A stretch of 64,000 nt of DNA from Steromphala cineraria. Taxonomy: Eukaryota; Mollusca; Gastropoda; Trochida; Trochidae. Positions 46,201 through 57,727 of the stretch are shown here, one piece after another; positions within the stretch are counted from its first letter, which is position 1; the number at the start of each line of letters is the position of its first letter. A program made the translations under genes and the position numbers. The DNA is taken from assembly GCA_916613615.1 (NCBI GenBank), contig OU744725.1, positions 13,108,253-13,172,252 of the forward strand, read 5' to 3'. The notes beneath the pieces are model-generated. The model did not search any database, was not told the origin of the DNA, and saw only the letters and a program-made list of their open reading frames with translations.

Positions 46201-49200
46201 ATAAAATTTGGCACCGCTACCCATTCAAAATTTCTTTATCAAATGACAACGCTGGCTTATTCAGAAGCCAAAATGGTGATTTTACAACAGCGTCGCTGAT
46301 TGCACAACTAACTTTCATTGCCTCCAGTCAGGCATCTCCCATTCTAGCCCACAAAATGGGCGTAATGGAACAGAGGCTGTAACACATTCCATGACTTGAT
46401 CTGCCTCTGTGGGGAGAGAATGACCAAATGCGTGCTTGACCATTAACTTCTTATTCTACAATTAATTCAATATTTCACAAATCACAAAAATAATCAATGC
46501 AAAAAGCATAGATGTACTCTGAAACTTTACAAACTTTGTAATTCATGAAATGCAATTTCGGTATAATCATGCAAGACTTAGACAAAATGTTCATCACAGC
46601 ACTGTGTTGTATTAAAACTTAAATCAAGATCTGGCAGTTTGTAAATGGGATATCAGAAAGTCCTCAACCAATTATGCCACCCCAATGTAATATTTAGGAA
46701 ACAAATATCTGCCAAAAGACACTTCTTCACAACTTCATCACATACTACTTTACAGTGCCCTATGGATCAACTTGGCAATAGTAGTTTTTATAATGTTGCT
46801 GTGTAATATGATTGGGATCCTGCTGGCTGCGTTCTATGGAGACTGTCATCCTCAATACTTCAACAACCTCATCACATCCACTGATCAGGTGAACAATCGT
46901 CTAGGGCCTTGTGATCATTTTCGGTTATCATTTACACTTACACGTTTCAAGGAACTATAATTGCTTTTTAACAATAAGAAAAGATGATTCATATATTATA
47001 ATTCAAGTAAATATGTATGATGTATATTTGATGATTATATTATCGAGACACATAATTATGTATGGACATTTTTGCTTTTCTTATGCGTAGCATTTTAGGA
47101 TAAGCTATAGCTGCAAATCATTAGCATGGTATCTTTACAAACTGGGTTACACTATGCCAAATGTACCTATACATGTACATTTAAGAAACAACTATTTTCT
47201 GATCAGGTTGCAATCTTAGTGTTTTTTATTGACTATCATTTCATTTCGGTTAAGGGATAGGTGAATGAAAATCACAAGTACAATTTTATTGTTATTTTGT
47301 GGCAATTGTAAGCGAGGAAATGAATAAGAGGTCTGATTATGTAAGTAATATAACAAGCATTGTCTTTTGCATGTTATCTACCTATCAATTTTATAGTGTC
47401 TTATTCATCGTCTATAAGTTCATCTCCAAATGAACGTATGATAATGTACATCGTTTGCTGAATGTGTAATTGCTGCCTTACTTCAAAGCAGAAACTGAAT
47501 AGCTTGTCCTATAATGGTAGTGTTTAAATGATTATTTCTGCTTACTATTGACAACTTGTTAATTCGTAATATAAGTAATGTAAGTAATATACTCACTTGT
47601 ACGTTATAAACATGATGTGAATAGTATTGAGTTACTTGGTCAGAAAAAGAAAACGATTTGAGGAATTAATTCATGGATTCCAGTATTATTGTTAAAAGTT
47701 TAGTTTTAAAGAATATTTTTAACGTTAAAAACTATTGAGGTGTTCTTTCATGAAGATGTTGATCAGTCCACACTAGTTCAACACAATGATCAGTTCCTGC
47801 GCAGACAAGCGCCCTCTTTATGAAGCCAAGATAGCAGTACAGTGATTGGTTCCAACCGTAGCTTTTTGTGATATTTTGTCAATGTATACTCCTAGGATTT
47901 GACTGGTGAGGCATATAACTTAACAAGAAGTAACGATGTAAATGTACATCTAAGAAACAAGTATTTTCCAGCTGCTTCCACTGTTCGTGGTTGACGTGCT
48001 GGGGCACCTGAAGGGTCTGCCTGGTCTCTTCCTGTCCTGTGTCTTCAGTGGGAGTCTCAGGTACAGCATACATGTAGAGGGAGAATATTCACCATCGTTT
48101 TAATAATTCTATGAACAATATATTTTCCCTTAATAATTAATTATCACACTGTAAACTCAATCACTTAAATTCATAACATATTATGCTTGAAATAGGATAT
48201 CAGTCATAGAAGGTTCAGACACAGGCCCCTAGGTCATTGAAATACCCAAATCATTTCCACTGGAAAGCATTGTTTTGTCAAATTTAACTCGGAGTGAGGA
48301 AAGAGTCAGATAAACCGACATTTCCCTCGGTGCATCTCTCAATACACCTTCTGTTTGAATCGTGGTTCCTCGGCTTCGTTACGCTACGCCTCGGAGACCA
48401 ACGATTCAAACAGGAGCTATATTGAGCGATTCACCTCGGGAAGTGTGGGTATATCTCTCACATGTTTTAGGGAAATATAGTTGGTGCGTCAGAAATAATA
48501 CGTGTGTTGCTTGATTAATTTCTTTATGAATAAAACGTTTTGATAATAACTGAAATCGATAAACCTTAAAGGGGCAGTAGCATGTTTTTTGATAATTTTA
48601 TATTTTAATTTTTTCACTAATAATTGTAAGTTAATGTTAAATGTATTATTTTGACAGTGTCAAAAATCTCATTACACAAGTCAATCATCCATGGTCAGAG
48701 ACCAAATTATGAAAATTCACATAAAACCCATTGGCGGCCATTTTGTGTGAACACCTTTAATTCATATTGTGTAAGAAAAAGGAATGGCATGGCTAAACTT
48801 TACGTTAGATATTTGAATTATTACTGTTTAAATACATTGTCTTTCAATTGAAACCATTAATTTTCATTTTCCTGACATCACCTTATACTCCCCCTAAAAA
48901 CGTGTTACTGCCCCTTTAACATGACCCCTTCTTTCTGCAGTAGTCTATCATCTGGTATCAACGCACTAGCCGCTGTAACACTACAGGATTTCCTCAGACC
49001 ATTTTGGCCCCGCCCTATTAAAATGGCCACCGCTACGATCATCACCAAACTTGCTGGTACGATTTTGCAACAATAACTTTATAGCACGTCATTCGATATA
49101 TTTAACCTCTGATATTAACCTGATAACCAGATCGATATCACAGGATTTTATCAGACCATTTTGGACTTGCCTATAAGGATCGTCATCGCTACGATCACCA

Positions 49201-52200
49201 CTAAACTAATTGGTACGATTTTGAAACAATAACAATATCATTCTTCAAATATTCATTTCTCAAAAGATGTTATTTTCATATCAAAATTGTATTTTGACCA
49301 TGGATTTGTTTTTAGTTCTATTATAACAAAACGAAAAGATCTTAAAATTTACGTTAATTTCCTTCTTAAAATTGGACCCTAATTCATTTTGTAAAATATG
49401 GTTTAAGCCCTGGATCAACATATCGGTCATTTAGCTTTTGGTAACACAAAATGTTCCTTAATCACTTTAAAGTCTATTTGTGTACTTGTATTATGTAAAA
49501 CATTTGTGTATATGTGTAAAGATTCAGAGATGCTTATGTTCCAGCTGCCGGGTATGGACTTCTGGTCATAGGATGCGCCTTCCTCGCATCAAAACTTGGT
49601 CGGGTGTTGGAGGTACAGACGTGTTTTGTCCTTATGACAATTATACTTTAAGGATGCCAAATAAGATAAGGGAGCATTATTACTCGCCCGTGTAAGATAC
49701 CCTAGTGCAATATTCAAACGGCAATATCAAACTATTGTACTACCACAATGCAAGTATGACGTCACAATAGTGTGTTGTGACGTCACGATGTAAGTGCGCC
49801 GACAAAATGGCTGCCGAGTCGCGTTTGCGTTTGCCGAGTTTGCATTATTTAGGGCGAGAAATAAACAGGATACTAAACTTCCTTCGATTGAATACTATTT
49901 TCTATACGGTAATGGTATCATGGATATATGGTATCAAAACCGCTTTTGCTCGTCTTATACAAAATCCTTAGCTCGTTTGATAAAAAATAGTATTAAATGG
50001 AAGGTCGTTTGGTATCCTCTATTTATCCCATAGTCCAAAAAGGGTATATTTACACAAAACATAAATTACTAGCATCCATATATAAATTGGCATGTTTTAT
50101 GTGAAGTGGGTCATAACCAGCAAAGTGAAAAACATGAGAAAATTTTATCACAATGTTTGTTAATATATCACACTATTTACCTCAACGAAATGAACAAATG
50201 TGATGCTGAGACTGTAAACAAAAGGGTAGCATTAATACGCTTATACTATATTTACATACAAGTGAAACAATAGCAACCGAACCTTCCTGAGTGTTAACTT
50301 GAACAATGTATGATAACTGTAGAATAACGCTGTGTTTCCAGGTTTGTCTTACAATCACGAACCTCTTGGACGGACCGTTAATGGGAGTATTTTTGCTTGG
50401 AATGTTCTTTCCTCGTGGAAACAAATATGTAAGTTATCAACATGTTTATATTGAGAAAGCCTTGATATACAAAAACGTTCTGAGAGGTTTACATGACCAG
50501 AGGAATGATTGTAATATTGACACGGGATAATAGGAAGTCTCAAATAAATAGAGATTTATACCAAAGCAGTGATGTCTTATTGTTTTTACAACACGAGTGA
50601 CTGTAAATGATATTATCCCGAGCGAGAGGGAGGGAAATATCGTTATTCTGGCACGAGTGTTGTATATATGACATCTCGCGAGTGTGATAATTTCTTTATT
50701 ATCTATAATATCAGAAAGCCAGCATTCCCATTACTAGAATTTTCACATAATCGTCAATGGTGAAACCAATCAGGTAAGCGCGTATTGATACATCTGTAAC
50801 TCGGTCAGGGTTAACACAATTAAAAGACTTATTGTGTAGCGCCAGTTTCAAACAGCAATACTCAAACGGAAATATTTCTACTTAGTGCAGCAGAATTTAC
50901 AATCTTCTTTTTTCAAAATCATGTCTTTAGTGTCAATGTAAAGCAAATGAAATGACACGTTTGCACTGATTCAACCGCCCGCTATGGCAGTGTACATGAC
51001 GTTGCTCGTGCTGCACGCTTTTCGCGTGCTGCCCGGAAGCCCTCAGCCGCGCTAAAGCAAAAATCGAGTAGCATGGAAACTAGTCCCATATTCCGATGTC
51101 ACGGCGTCTTCTAAACTAACCAATGGCATTACCACTAGAGCTTATTACACATGTGCAACATATCGCTTTTTATGTCACGACTTATTTCATCACATATGCA
51201 GGACACTACCGACTCCAATTGATTGGTTGTGGTTGGATTCTTTTTGTTAGCTTCTATAACATAATTATGAGCACTTTTATTATATATATTAATGTAACCC
51301 AAAAGTCAAGAATTGGAGGGTTGATTGGCGGCAACAACATCTTTCATATCATAAAGCTTTCATGAATACCTATGATCACTGAAAAACTTGTAATTTCCGG
51401 GAGTACGTGTAAGATATCAAGGCAAGGAAGAAGTTGCTCCGTGACCCAAATAAGATTTGATTGTGCCAACTGTCTTTCCTTTGCAGGGCGCCCTTGTGGG
51501 ATATTTCTCTGGTTTGGCAGTTCTATCCTGGATTGCTTTTGGTGCCTTTTTAAACGGTGTCAGCACTCCTGTCTCCAGTATCAATATTGATGGCTGCAAC
51601 TGGAATGCTACAAACATGACGGCTTCTTCCTTGGATAGTTCAACATTTAAAGCCAATAGGTAGAAGTTATTGAGGTGACTTTCAAAGATCACTATCAAAT
51701 TGATAGGTCTGTTTTAATCACAATTGTAATGATTTGTTGAGAACATAAATCGAACGTTCATTAAATATGTCTGCTTCATTGGCAATATGTTAAGTGTCGA
51801 TAACAGCTCTCAGGTTGGACTTCTTCTGCAATGGTACCAGCAATATGAAATCGCCAAAATAATCCTCTTATTGTACTTCAGGCAACTAATTACTAGTTTT
51901 TACATTCAAACTATACACAAAGAACTTAATTAAGCACCCCCTATTTTGTAAAATGAACTTGGGAGCTTTTCGACTATTTGGATTATTTTGGTGCATAGAC
52001 CACTCCAGATATAACAATTGCTTTGTTATTGACTATTTAGTTGTACAAAAAATCGCTAATGTGCAAAAAATAATGAAAATATGAGAAAAACTGTGAGACT
52101 ACTGAAATTTGGCCAAATATAACTGTTTAGGGGAACATTACACTTTAAACTTTGGATTTTATGAATTAAAAAAAAAAAATTTCTGATCCCTAATTGACAT

Positions 52201-54283
52201 TCATACACTTAAACGCTTTTTATCATGCATGATAAGAGGCTAGCAAGACATTGAATTTTCAGTACTTATTTCATCCAAAATTTATAAAATGCCTACAATC
52301 TAAACATCTGTGAGTAAATTTCAGATTCCTTGAGTTGAACTTGTTGATCAAACACTTCTCCTTCCTTCAGATAAGCCATTATCTTTGACAAGGACCAATT
52401 AATGTCTTTGTGCAGTCTTCTTTAAATTCGATATTTGATAATTTTGTGATTTTGAAGGTTGATACTGCTTTAACGATTGACTTTTGCTTTTATTCATTTA
52501 TTCATAAATTCACTCAAGAGAATAATAATAATCACATTGCAGCAAAACATATTGACTTTCATTTTCAATTTTAAAGAAACTTGAATTTTGACTAAAAAAT
52601 ACCAAGTTTTTGTAAAACAAGTTATTCAGTCACAGTGAATCGTAAACCGTATGAATTTTTCGTTTCCACACTGGTAGATGACCATTCTATCAAAACACCC
52701 TTATTGTTTGACTGTACATTTGTTTCGTTTATTATTAGCAGTGTGCTTCTGTTTGAAAAAGTGGGGGGGTGCTTAATTACGTTCTTTGTGTATATTAAAG
52801 AACCAATTATGGATGTGTATATTGTTTATTCAGTGAAGACGAGTACCTGAGCATCTACCGACTGTCCTATCTGTTGTACTCGAGTGTTGGAGCCATCGTT
52901 ACGGTCGTCATCGGCTACATTGTCAGCTTCTTCACTGGTACGTGCCTTCCCTTTAACAAACTGGTGCAGGTCCACAAACAATAGATGACATGAATTGTGG
53001 AACAATTATTTTGACTATATTTGATGTCAAGTCAGACATCAGTGCACAGACATATAAGTGACCTGCGTGCATTATTGAAAAATATGCCCGATGCCCCGTC
53101 CCTGAACATGAACTATACAAAAATTAGATCTGTGTTATTTTTCAAAAGAGATAGGTAGTTGACACTTTGTTTTGCCCGAGGAAGAAGGCATTATTAAGAT
53201 AATTGCCCGGGTCAGAGGGCATTATCAACATAGTTGTCCGGGGCAGAGGAACGTAATGTAGATAACTGCCTTTGGAAACGAAATTGTATCCCAGAAGTGT
53301 CCCAGAAGAACAATAAAGGAATAATATTTTGATAATTTGTGGTAATGATAACTGATACAAACTATTTTCAAGGTCGTGGGCAGCCAATCACAGTAGACCC
53401 GCAGCTTATACTTCCGGTGGTTCATGTCATGTGTCCGTGTCTACCAGAGAAAGTGAAACAGGTTTTTGCTTTCAACACAGTCTCTCATAAGGTAAGGGCT
53501 AATATTACCTTCTCAGCGGTTTTGTTATTTTTGGTTCCAAAGATTATATATACAGTTATCATGGTTCGTTAATCTAATAAACAGAAGGGTGTGCAGTTGT
53601 GATAACAATTACATAAATATCAGTGTATTTCATTGAAGTAAGTACCTGAAGAAAATGGTTTTTTGCATGTTTGAAATGTTCTTATTATATTTTCTTTTTT
53701 GAAACATACATGTATTTTTCAACAAGAATATTTGTTACACACTTTTCATATATAAATTTAGATTGAGAGGTTTATTTTGATACTGCATAAGTAAATATGT
53801 CTCTTTGCAGAGTTCATTTTATGCTTTAGTAGTTTATTTTGATATAGGGTACCAAACCAGCCCATAAATTAGGACAATATTGGGTGAGGATATATTACAT
53901 TGTTAAACCAAGTCATTCAACAAAGGTTGGGTCACCTTATATCCCCAGTACAAATGACAAAGATGTTCATATTTTTTAAATGTTGGAGAATTTGCTTTAA
54001 AATGAAATTGATATTTAAAAGGTAGTTGCATGGGGGTTTTATTTCAAATAATTCTTGAAGATATATCACTTTAAGTCATCAAAACATCTATTTATGTCAT
54101 TGATTCCCTATGTTCCGTCTTCATATTTGTCTTTTATAAGACTTCTTTTAATGTTTTAATTGTTATTCATCTAATCATAGCTTCTTTTCTATTTAGATCA
54201 ATGATGGTGAAAACCATCCGCGCTCACAAGTTGAGACATATGAACCCTATGCAGATGTTGAAGAAGAAATTAAGGAACTATAA
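40275..54283 (+). CDS. SLC5A8-like: SLC5-family sodium/solute symporter, copy B (606 aa)
   Basis: Exons: 40275-40637, 42770-42835, 43310-43361, 43789-43856, 44469-44623, 45792-45932, 46756-46888, 47972-48060, 48941-49056, 49545-49612, 50342-50428, 51487-51659, 52834-52937, 53373-53491, 54197-54283. GT/AG throughout, same phases as copy A, one open frame to TAA. Exon lengths equal those of copy A except exon 13 (six bases shorter at its 5' border) and exon 15. Family marks match copy A (PAEVYNYNTM, VYEYLEMRFGKM, GGMKAVLWTDSFQ, HDFNPDPGRRHSFW, KGLPGLFLSCVFSGSLSS, SSGINALAAVT, PLMGVFLLGMFFP) and the late loop has paired sequons NATNMT. The C-terminal tail is 28 residues, acidic, with VETYEPYADVEEEIKEL, unlike the ten-residue tail of copy A; the two tyrosines in acidic context could be sorting or phosphorylation sites (inference). 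Exon 6 uses the GCGTAG acceptor at 45,791, required by phase. Substrate unknown. Confidence 0.94.
41100..41653. repeat. Diverged copy of the ACAGCTGCGT repeat
   Basis: TGAAATTTCACAATAGGATT, GAGGTCACTAAAGTGACCAGG, AAAATCGTAATACATGACCC and TTATTTTATTGACGTCAAAT line up in order with the copies at 45.0, 56.0 and 57.1 kb. The right end AGAAGCTGT is a weak version of their terminal CGCAGCTGT. It lies in intron 1 of copy B. Confidence 0.5.
41860..42480 (+). mobile_element. LINE 3' end (Jockey/CR1-like)
   Basis: The frames read Q-WNNLPLETRNCPSISHLK at about 41,870, then LSHRYSQLKYD, and then SDPSCAFGIHA followed in a shifted frame by ENAFHYIFDCPLF. The order W-N-L-P...R, then L-K-Y-D, then S-C-x-F/C-G...E-N-A-x-H-x-x-F-x-C-P is the C-terminal signature of Jockey/CR1-type reverse transcriptases. 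A 3' tail with TAAGTTGGACAACTTG and a final AATAAAATATGTTTAAATC follows. 5'-truncated and frameshifted, in intron 1 of copy B. A related tail sits just before exon 6 (45,690-45,780). Confidence 0.75.
42572..42717. repeat. 73-bp tandem duplication before exon 2 of copy B
   Basis: ACAGAGTGAGTTAAACGTTA starts at 42,572 and again at 42,645. The two units differ at only a few bases (for example AACATTCGC/AAGATTCGC, ATGTACAG/ATATACAG). It ends about 50 bp before exon 2. Recent local slippage or duplication. Confidence 0.9.
45008..45600. repeat. ACAGCTGCGT repeat, copy in intron 5 of copy B
   Basis: It starts ACAGCTGCGTATCTTAAATT and aligns over about 590 bp with 55,999-56,588 and 57,101-57,727 (landmarks: AGTGCAAATATCATGTAATT, GTCATACCT, GTGATCAACAGCTTT, AAATATGACCCCATCTGTC, AACCAGTGACGAGACAATCC). 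The right inverted end is not recognisable here. Confidence 0.7.
45690..45780 (+). mobile_element. LINE tail abutting exon 6 of copy B
   Basis: AGGTTGATAACTTGGACCAT, then TTTTGAATAAATAAGTTTAA and ATCGAATCAG, match the tail at 42,430-42,480. It ends about 11 bp before exon 6, so the acceptor region of this exon seems to have been rebuilt on LINE sequence. Confidence 0.5.
46005..46430. repeat. Fold-back element, second copy (intron 6 of copy B)
   Basis: The ends CCATTCTCTCCCCACAGAGG and CCTCTGTGGGGAGAGAATG are inverted. The left end occurs twice (46,008 and 46,102), an internal tandem duplication of about 94 bp. AACAGCGTCGCTGATTGCAC and TTGCCTCCAGTCAGGCATC are reverse complements of segments in the element at 6,399-6,748. 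Confidence 0.8.
48310..48460. repeat. Hairpin with CGGCTTCG...CGCCTCGG core
   Basis: TTTGAATCGTGGT..CCTCGG at 48,355-48,372 pairs with TCGGAGACCAACGATTCAAA at 48,391-48,411, and the outer CCCTCGGTG at 48,322 pairs with CACCTCGGG at 48,432. It lies in intron 8 of copy B. Non-coding fold-back repeat. Confidence 0.65.
48570..48915 (-). mobile_element. TTAA-flanked MITE, copy 4, next to exon 9 of copy B
   Basis: TTAA at 48566-48569 and 48916-48919 flank AGGGGCAGTAGCATG and CGTGTTACTGCCCCT. It is inverted relative to the copies at 10.8 and 59.5 kb. The right TTAA continues directly into CATGACCCCTTCTTTCTGCAG and exon 9; the matching position in copy A reads CTAACATTGTC without an insertion, so this copy arrived after the duplication. 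Confidence 0.9.
49134..49234 (+). pseudogene. Broken duplicate of exon 9 in intron 9 of copy B
   Basis: CACAGGATTTTATCAGACCA and GCTACGATCACCACTAAACT repeat the second half of exon 9 (48,941-49,056), and the match continues through the donor into the intron (GGTACGATTTTGAAACAATA). One base is missing in the PRP region, which brings in a TAA. The upstream half and a proper acceptor are absent. It is a dead tandem exon duplication and cannot serve as an alternative exon. Confidence 0.85.
49670..49800. repeat. Palindromic patch with two TGACGTCA sites
   Basis: ATGACGTCACAATAG and TTGTGACGTCACGATG lie about 15 bases apart in intron 10 of copy B and form a short palindrome around AATAGTGTGTT. TTACTCGCCCGTGTAAGATA just before it resembles 19,600. 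The sites match the CRE consensus, but a repeat origin is more likely. Confidence 0.4.
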
Positions 54284-55998
54284 CGAATTAGGTTCAACAA
54301 TATATAGGAAAGTTCAAATATCTTAAGAAACAAAAATTCAAACGGTTATTGGTGGAGAAGATCTTATAATATGTTTTATATACATGCCATGGTGATAACA
54401 AAACAATGTCATTTAAGTAAGGAATCCTTTTTTTGTGATAATAGTGTATAAACATGCATGCATTGACTAATAGAAAAGGGGTATTATAGGTGCTTCGTGG
54501 ATGCAAACACTCTCGTGTACTAGTTGTCGGACATATGTATTTGTAATCCCTTTTACTTGTTGTGTACAGGAGAAAATCAAGTTACAATAACTAACGTGTA
54601 ACGTGTAGTTTCCAAATTATCTCACTTGTTATATATACATGTATATACATATTCTTGAACTGCGATGAATAAGTTAAGATGCTATATTAATGTCGCTAGA
54701 CGTGTGTGCAATTGGATGTATGTGAGATCCGGGCGAACAACAGAGTGTTATGGTATGAATGGCATCCTCAATTTATATGGATATAACCATTGTATACAGA
54801 GAACATTTTCGAAACACGCATTTTCATTTAGAAGGGCGAATAAACATGTTACATATATAGTTTATTATGTAACTTCAGCTCAGGTGAGTTCCATGTTGTT
54901 GTTTTTTTGCATAATTCAATCAAATACATCACTTCAAACAAAGTGTTTCTATTAGTTTATCAAAACATATTGTATGGGAAATAAATGTTCTGTTCTCCCA
55001 TTATGTTTAAGATACGAATATGTTGATCTATCCCTTTATTACTGTAACATCAAATGAACATATACATGTAAGATTAAAAAGCTTGTATCATTACACATTT
55101 ACACATGGAATGTCTTTTCCTTACTTTTTATTGTTTGTGAGCACATTGTGTCTTTTCTTAAACCAAAATAAATTCCATATACAAGCAGGCAGAGAATATG
55201 GCTATTAGTGAATTTATTTTAAGGCACTTATCTTTGGCATGAGCGTATTGCAAGCGTTAAAATGAGCTGTTTAAAAGTATTATCAGTTAAATATCAAAGA
55301 AAATCCTGTTCATATCAATTACTCCTTATTTAATTTTTTTGTATTTCTCTCTATTAAATAACTGTCATATATTAAAGAAATTTACAGAGCAGTTTAAGCC
55401 ATTGAGCATAAAACAATTATAACTTGACCCCTTAATTCTTAGATATCGTATATGTATAAATAAAAAAATGTATCTCAATGAAGTGCAAGCATTTACATGT
55501 ATCGTTGGTTTTTATTTAGTCTAGAGCCTGAAATAATTCACGATAGATATATATTTTAATGATCATATACCTTCCAAATCACCTTTTTTCAAAAGAAAGA
55601 GTGTAGTACTCGTATATAAAAGTAATCTATTTCGATTAACTAAAAGTATTATTTATTCTAAATATTAAAAGCCATTTATTTCAAAATAATGCGACTTTAA
55701 AATAATTTTTTCGAGACTTCGTGATTATAGATAAGTGATATCGTGATCGGAATATCAACAGATGCCATACTATTTAAAGCCCGGAACCATGTTGGTAACG
55801 TGTCTTACACAGTTCCTCGCTTAGCATAACTGTGTTTCTGGTGTTAATTGGTATTAATGGCCGTCCGGCTGACGATACTCAGTACACGTGAGCGATGATA
55901 CCAACCTGTCTAGCTCACAATAGATTCGAACACGCGGTCCTTGATAACCTGTTTGACAGTATGACAACACCTGGTTTGATTTGGTATGCATTGACATT
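54284..55998. other. 3' flank of copy B, no further gene seen
   Basis: It holds the 3' UTR of copy B. Around 55,760-55,890 there is a TATTTAAAG, and a frame reading ITVFLVLIGINGRPADDTQ before a GTGAGC donor looks like a secretion signal. It has no ATG in frame, so no gene is called. Confidence 0.4.
54980..54985 (+). terminator. Possible poly(A) signal, symporter copy B
   Basis: AATAAA about 700 bp after the TAA at 54,281-54,283, a spacing like that in copy A. Another AATAAA lies near 55,167. Choice unproven. Confidence 0.4.
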
Positions 55999-56588
55999 AC
56001 AGCTGCGTACCTTAAGTTTATTCAAGCACCTGCGTATTCTAGTGCAAACATCATGTAATTTGCAATGTCTTTGAGACAGCTTTCATTGCGAAAAGGAAAC
56101 GGATATTGTTGAAATTTCACTACATAAGTTGACACCCATTTCGCGTTAACATATTCGTATGTCATACAAAATACTTTACCGTTACAAGTTTGGCAGTCAA
56201 TTGAAGTGACAAGGGGTCAAAATTTCGAAATCACGATTTTCCATTTGTTTTCTCAAAATCCTTCATAAGTGATCAACAGCTTTAGATCTTAGTTTTATTT
56301 ATTGCTCTTCACTAAGTCACTGTAATTGGATTATTTTCGTCCCACAGTGTCTATATGGAATATTTTAATCAAAAGTTAAGAAAATCGGAATTTCAAAAGT
56401 ATGACTCCCATCTGTATATTTAACCCTGCCAAATCGAACGTTTGCCCCAGTGACAAAACTATCCCAAACTCATGGACAATTGATGATTCTATGTCAGGGT
56501 GCTGGAGTTATTCTATTGACGTCCAAACGAGACAAAAGTTACATGATATCTGCAATAAGACGTGAACAAACTTTAGGTACGTAGCTGT
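55999..56588. mobile_element. ACAGCTGCGT element (MITE), copy 3
   Basis: The left end ACAGCTGCGTACCTTAAGTT is mirrored by AACTTTAGGTACGTAGCTGT. It is 590 bp, aligns with 57,101-57,727 and 45,008-45,600, and has no coding frame. No clear target duplication was seen. Confidence 0.78.
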
Positions 56589-57100
56589 AAAACATCACTG
56601 ATCAATTAAGTATGAACGCTGATCTAATAAACACAGTACGTTGCAATAAGCGAACCATCTTCTCAAGAGAGACGACTATATGACCATAGAAAACGCCTGC
56701 AATTGTACTAAATTTATATAGCGGGAAGGAACATGTACCTAAATATCGTACCATTATCATCATTGTTTTGTGGTAAGCTATTTCAGTCTAAATTGATTCA
56801 CAGTTTAGATGGCTTCAGCATGTTATAAAAATTATATATCATTATGCTTTAGTTAAAGAAAAATATTGATAAATCATCCAAACCTGTGCTTTCTACGATG
56901 TATCGCTTTGGGGACATCAAACAATATCTCCCAGGTGATTTCATTTTGACAGTAGGTTTAGAACAATACCCTTCATCGATAAGGTCATGACTACGAAATG
57001 TTGTTGTTTATTACTATTCTATTACATCATAATGCGAACACATAAAACATGATATTCTCAACTATACATTCAAATGATACATCAGGACCAGTGTCCATGT

Positions 57101-57727
57101 ACAGTTACGTATCTTAAGTTTGTTCACTTACCTGTTTTTTTAGTGCAAATATCATATAATTTGGAATGTCTTTGAGGCATCCTAGCAATTCAAAAATGGA
57201 ACGGATAATTTTGAAATTTGAGTACATAAGTTAACATTCCGTTTACGTTAACATATTCGTAAGCCATACCTTAAAGATAATCGTAACTAATTTGGCAGGG
57301 CATTGAAATGACCAGGGGTCAAAATGTCGAAAACACTATTTTGTAACTTTCGCTACAAAATTCTTCATTAGTGATCAATAGCTTTAGACCTAAGTCATAT
57401 TTGTTCCTTTGCATTAATGCAATGTAATGGTACTGATTTATTTCTTGCAATGTTTATATGGATTGTGAAATCGAAATTTAAGAAAATCTGAATTTCACAA
57501 ATATGACCCCATCTGTCTATTTAATCATGCCAAATATCTAATTTCAGTACCAGTGACAAGACGATCCCGGAATATGGTTCGGGAATTATTATTTTATTAA
57601 TGGATAATTGGTTGACACTTGTAGGTGCTCCTGGGGTAATTTTATGGACGTCAAATTGAAACCCAATTTACATGATATGTGTATTAAGATACACAAGCAG
57701 TTGAACAAACTTAAGGAACGCAGCTGT
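57101..57727. mobile_element. ACAGCTGCGT element (MITE), copy 4
   Basis: The left end ACAGTTACGTATCTTAAGTT is mirrored by AACTTAAGGAACGCAGCTGT, with GTTCA next in both arms. It is 627 bp, in the same orientation as the copy 0.5 kb upstream. Shared inner blocks include ATTAGTGATCAATAGCTTTAGA and AATATGACCCCATCTGTC. Confidence 0.8.

Noticed and set aside
49794..50033. Frames of 64-79 codons in intron 10 of copy B
   Set aside because: Repeat-derived sequence inside an intron; no domain or splice signals.
54665..54955. 96-codon frame downstream of copy B
   Set aside because: Composition follows the AT-rich base content; likely within the 3' UTR of copy B.
55760..55890. Secretion-signal-like frame (ITVFLVLIGINGRPADD) before a GTGAGC donor
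   Set aside because: No in-frame ATG and no downstream exon. Mentioned only within the spacer entry.
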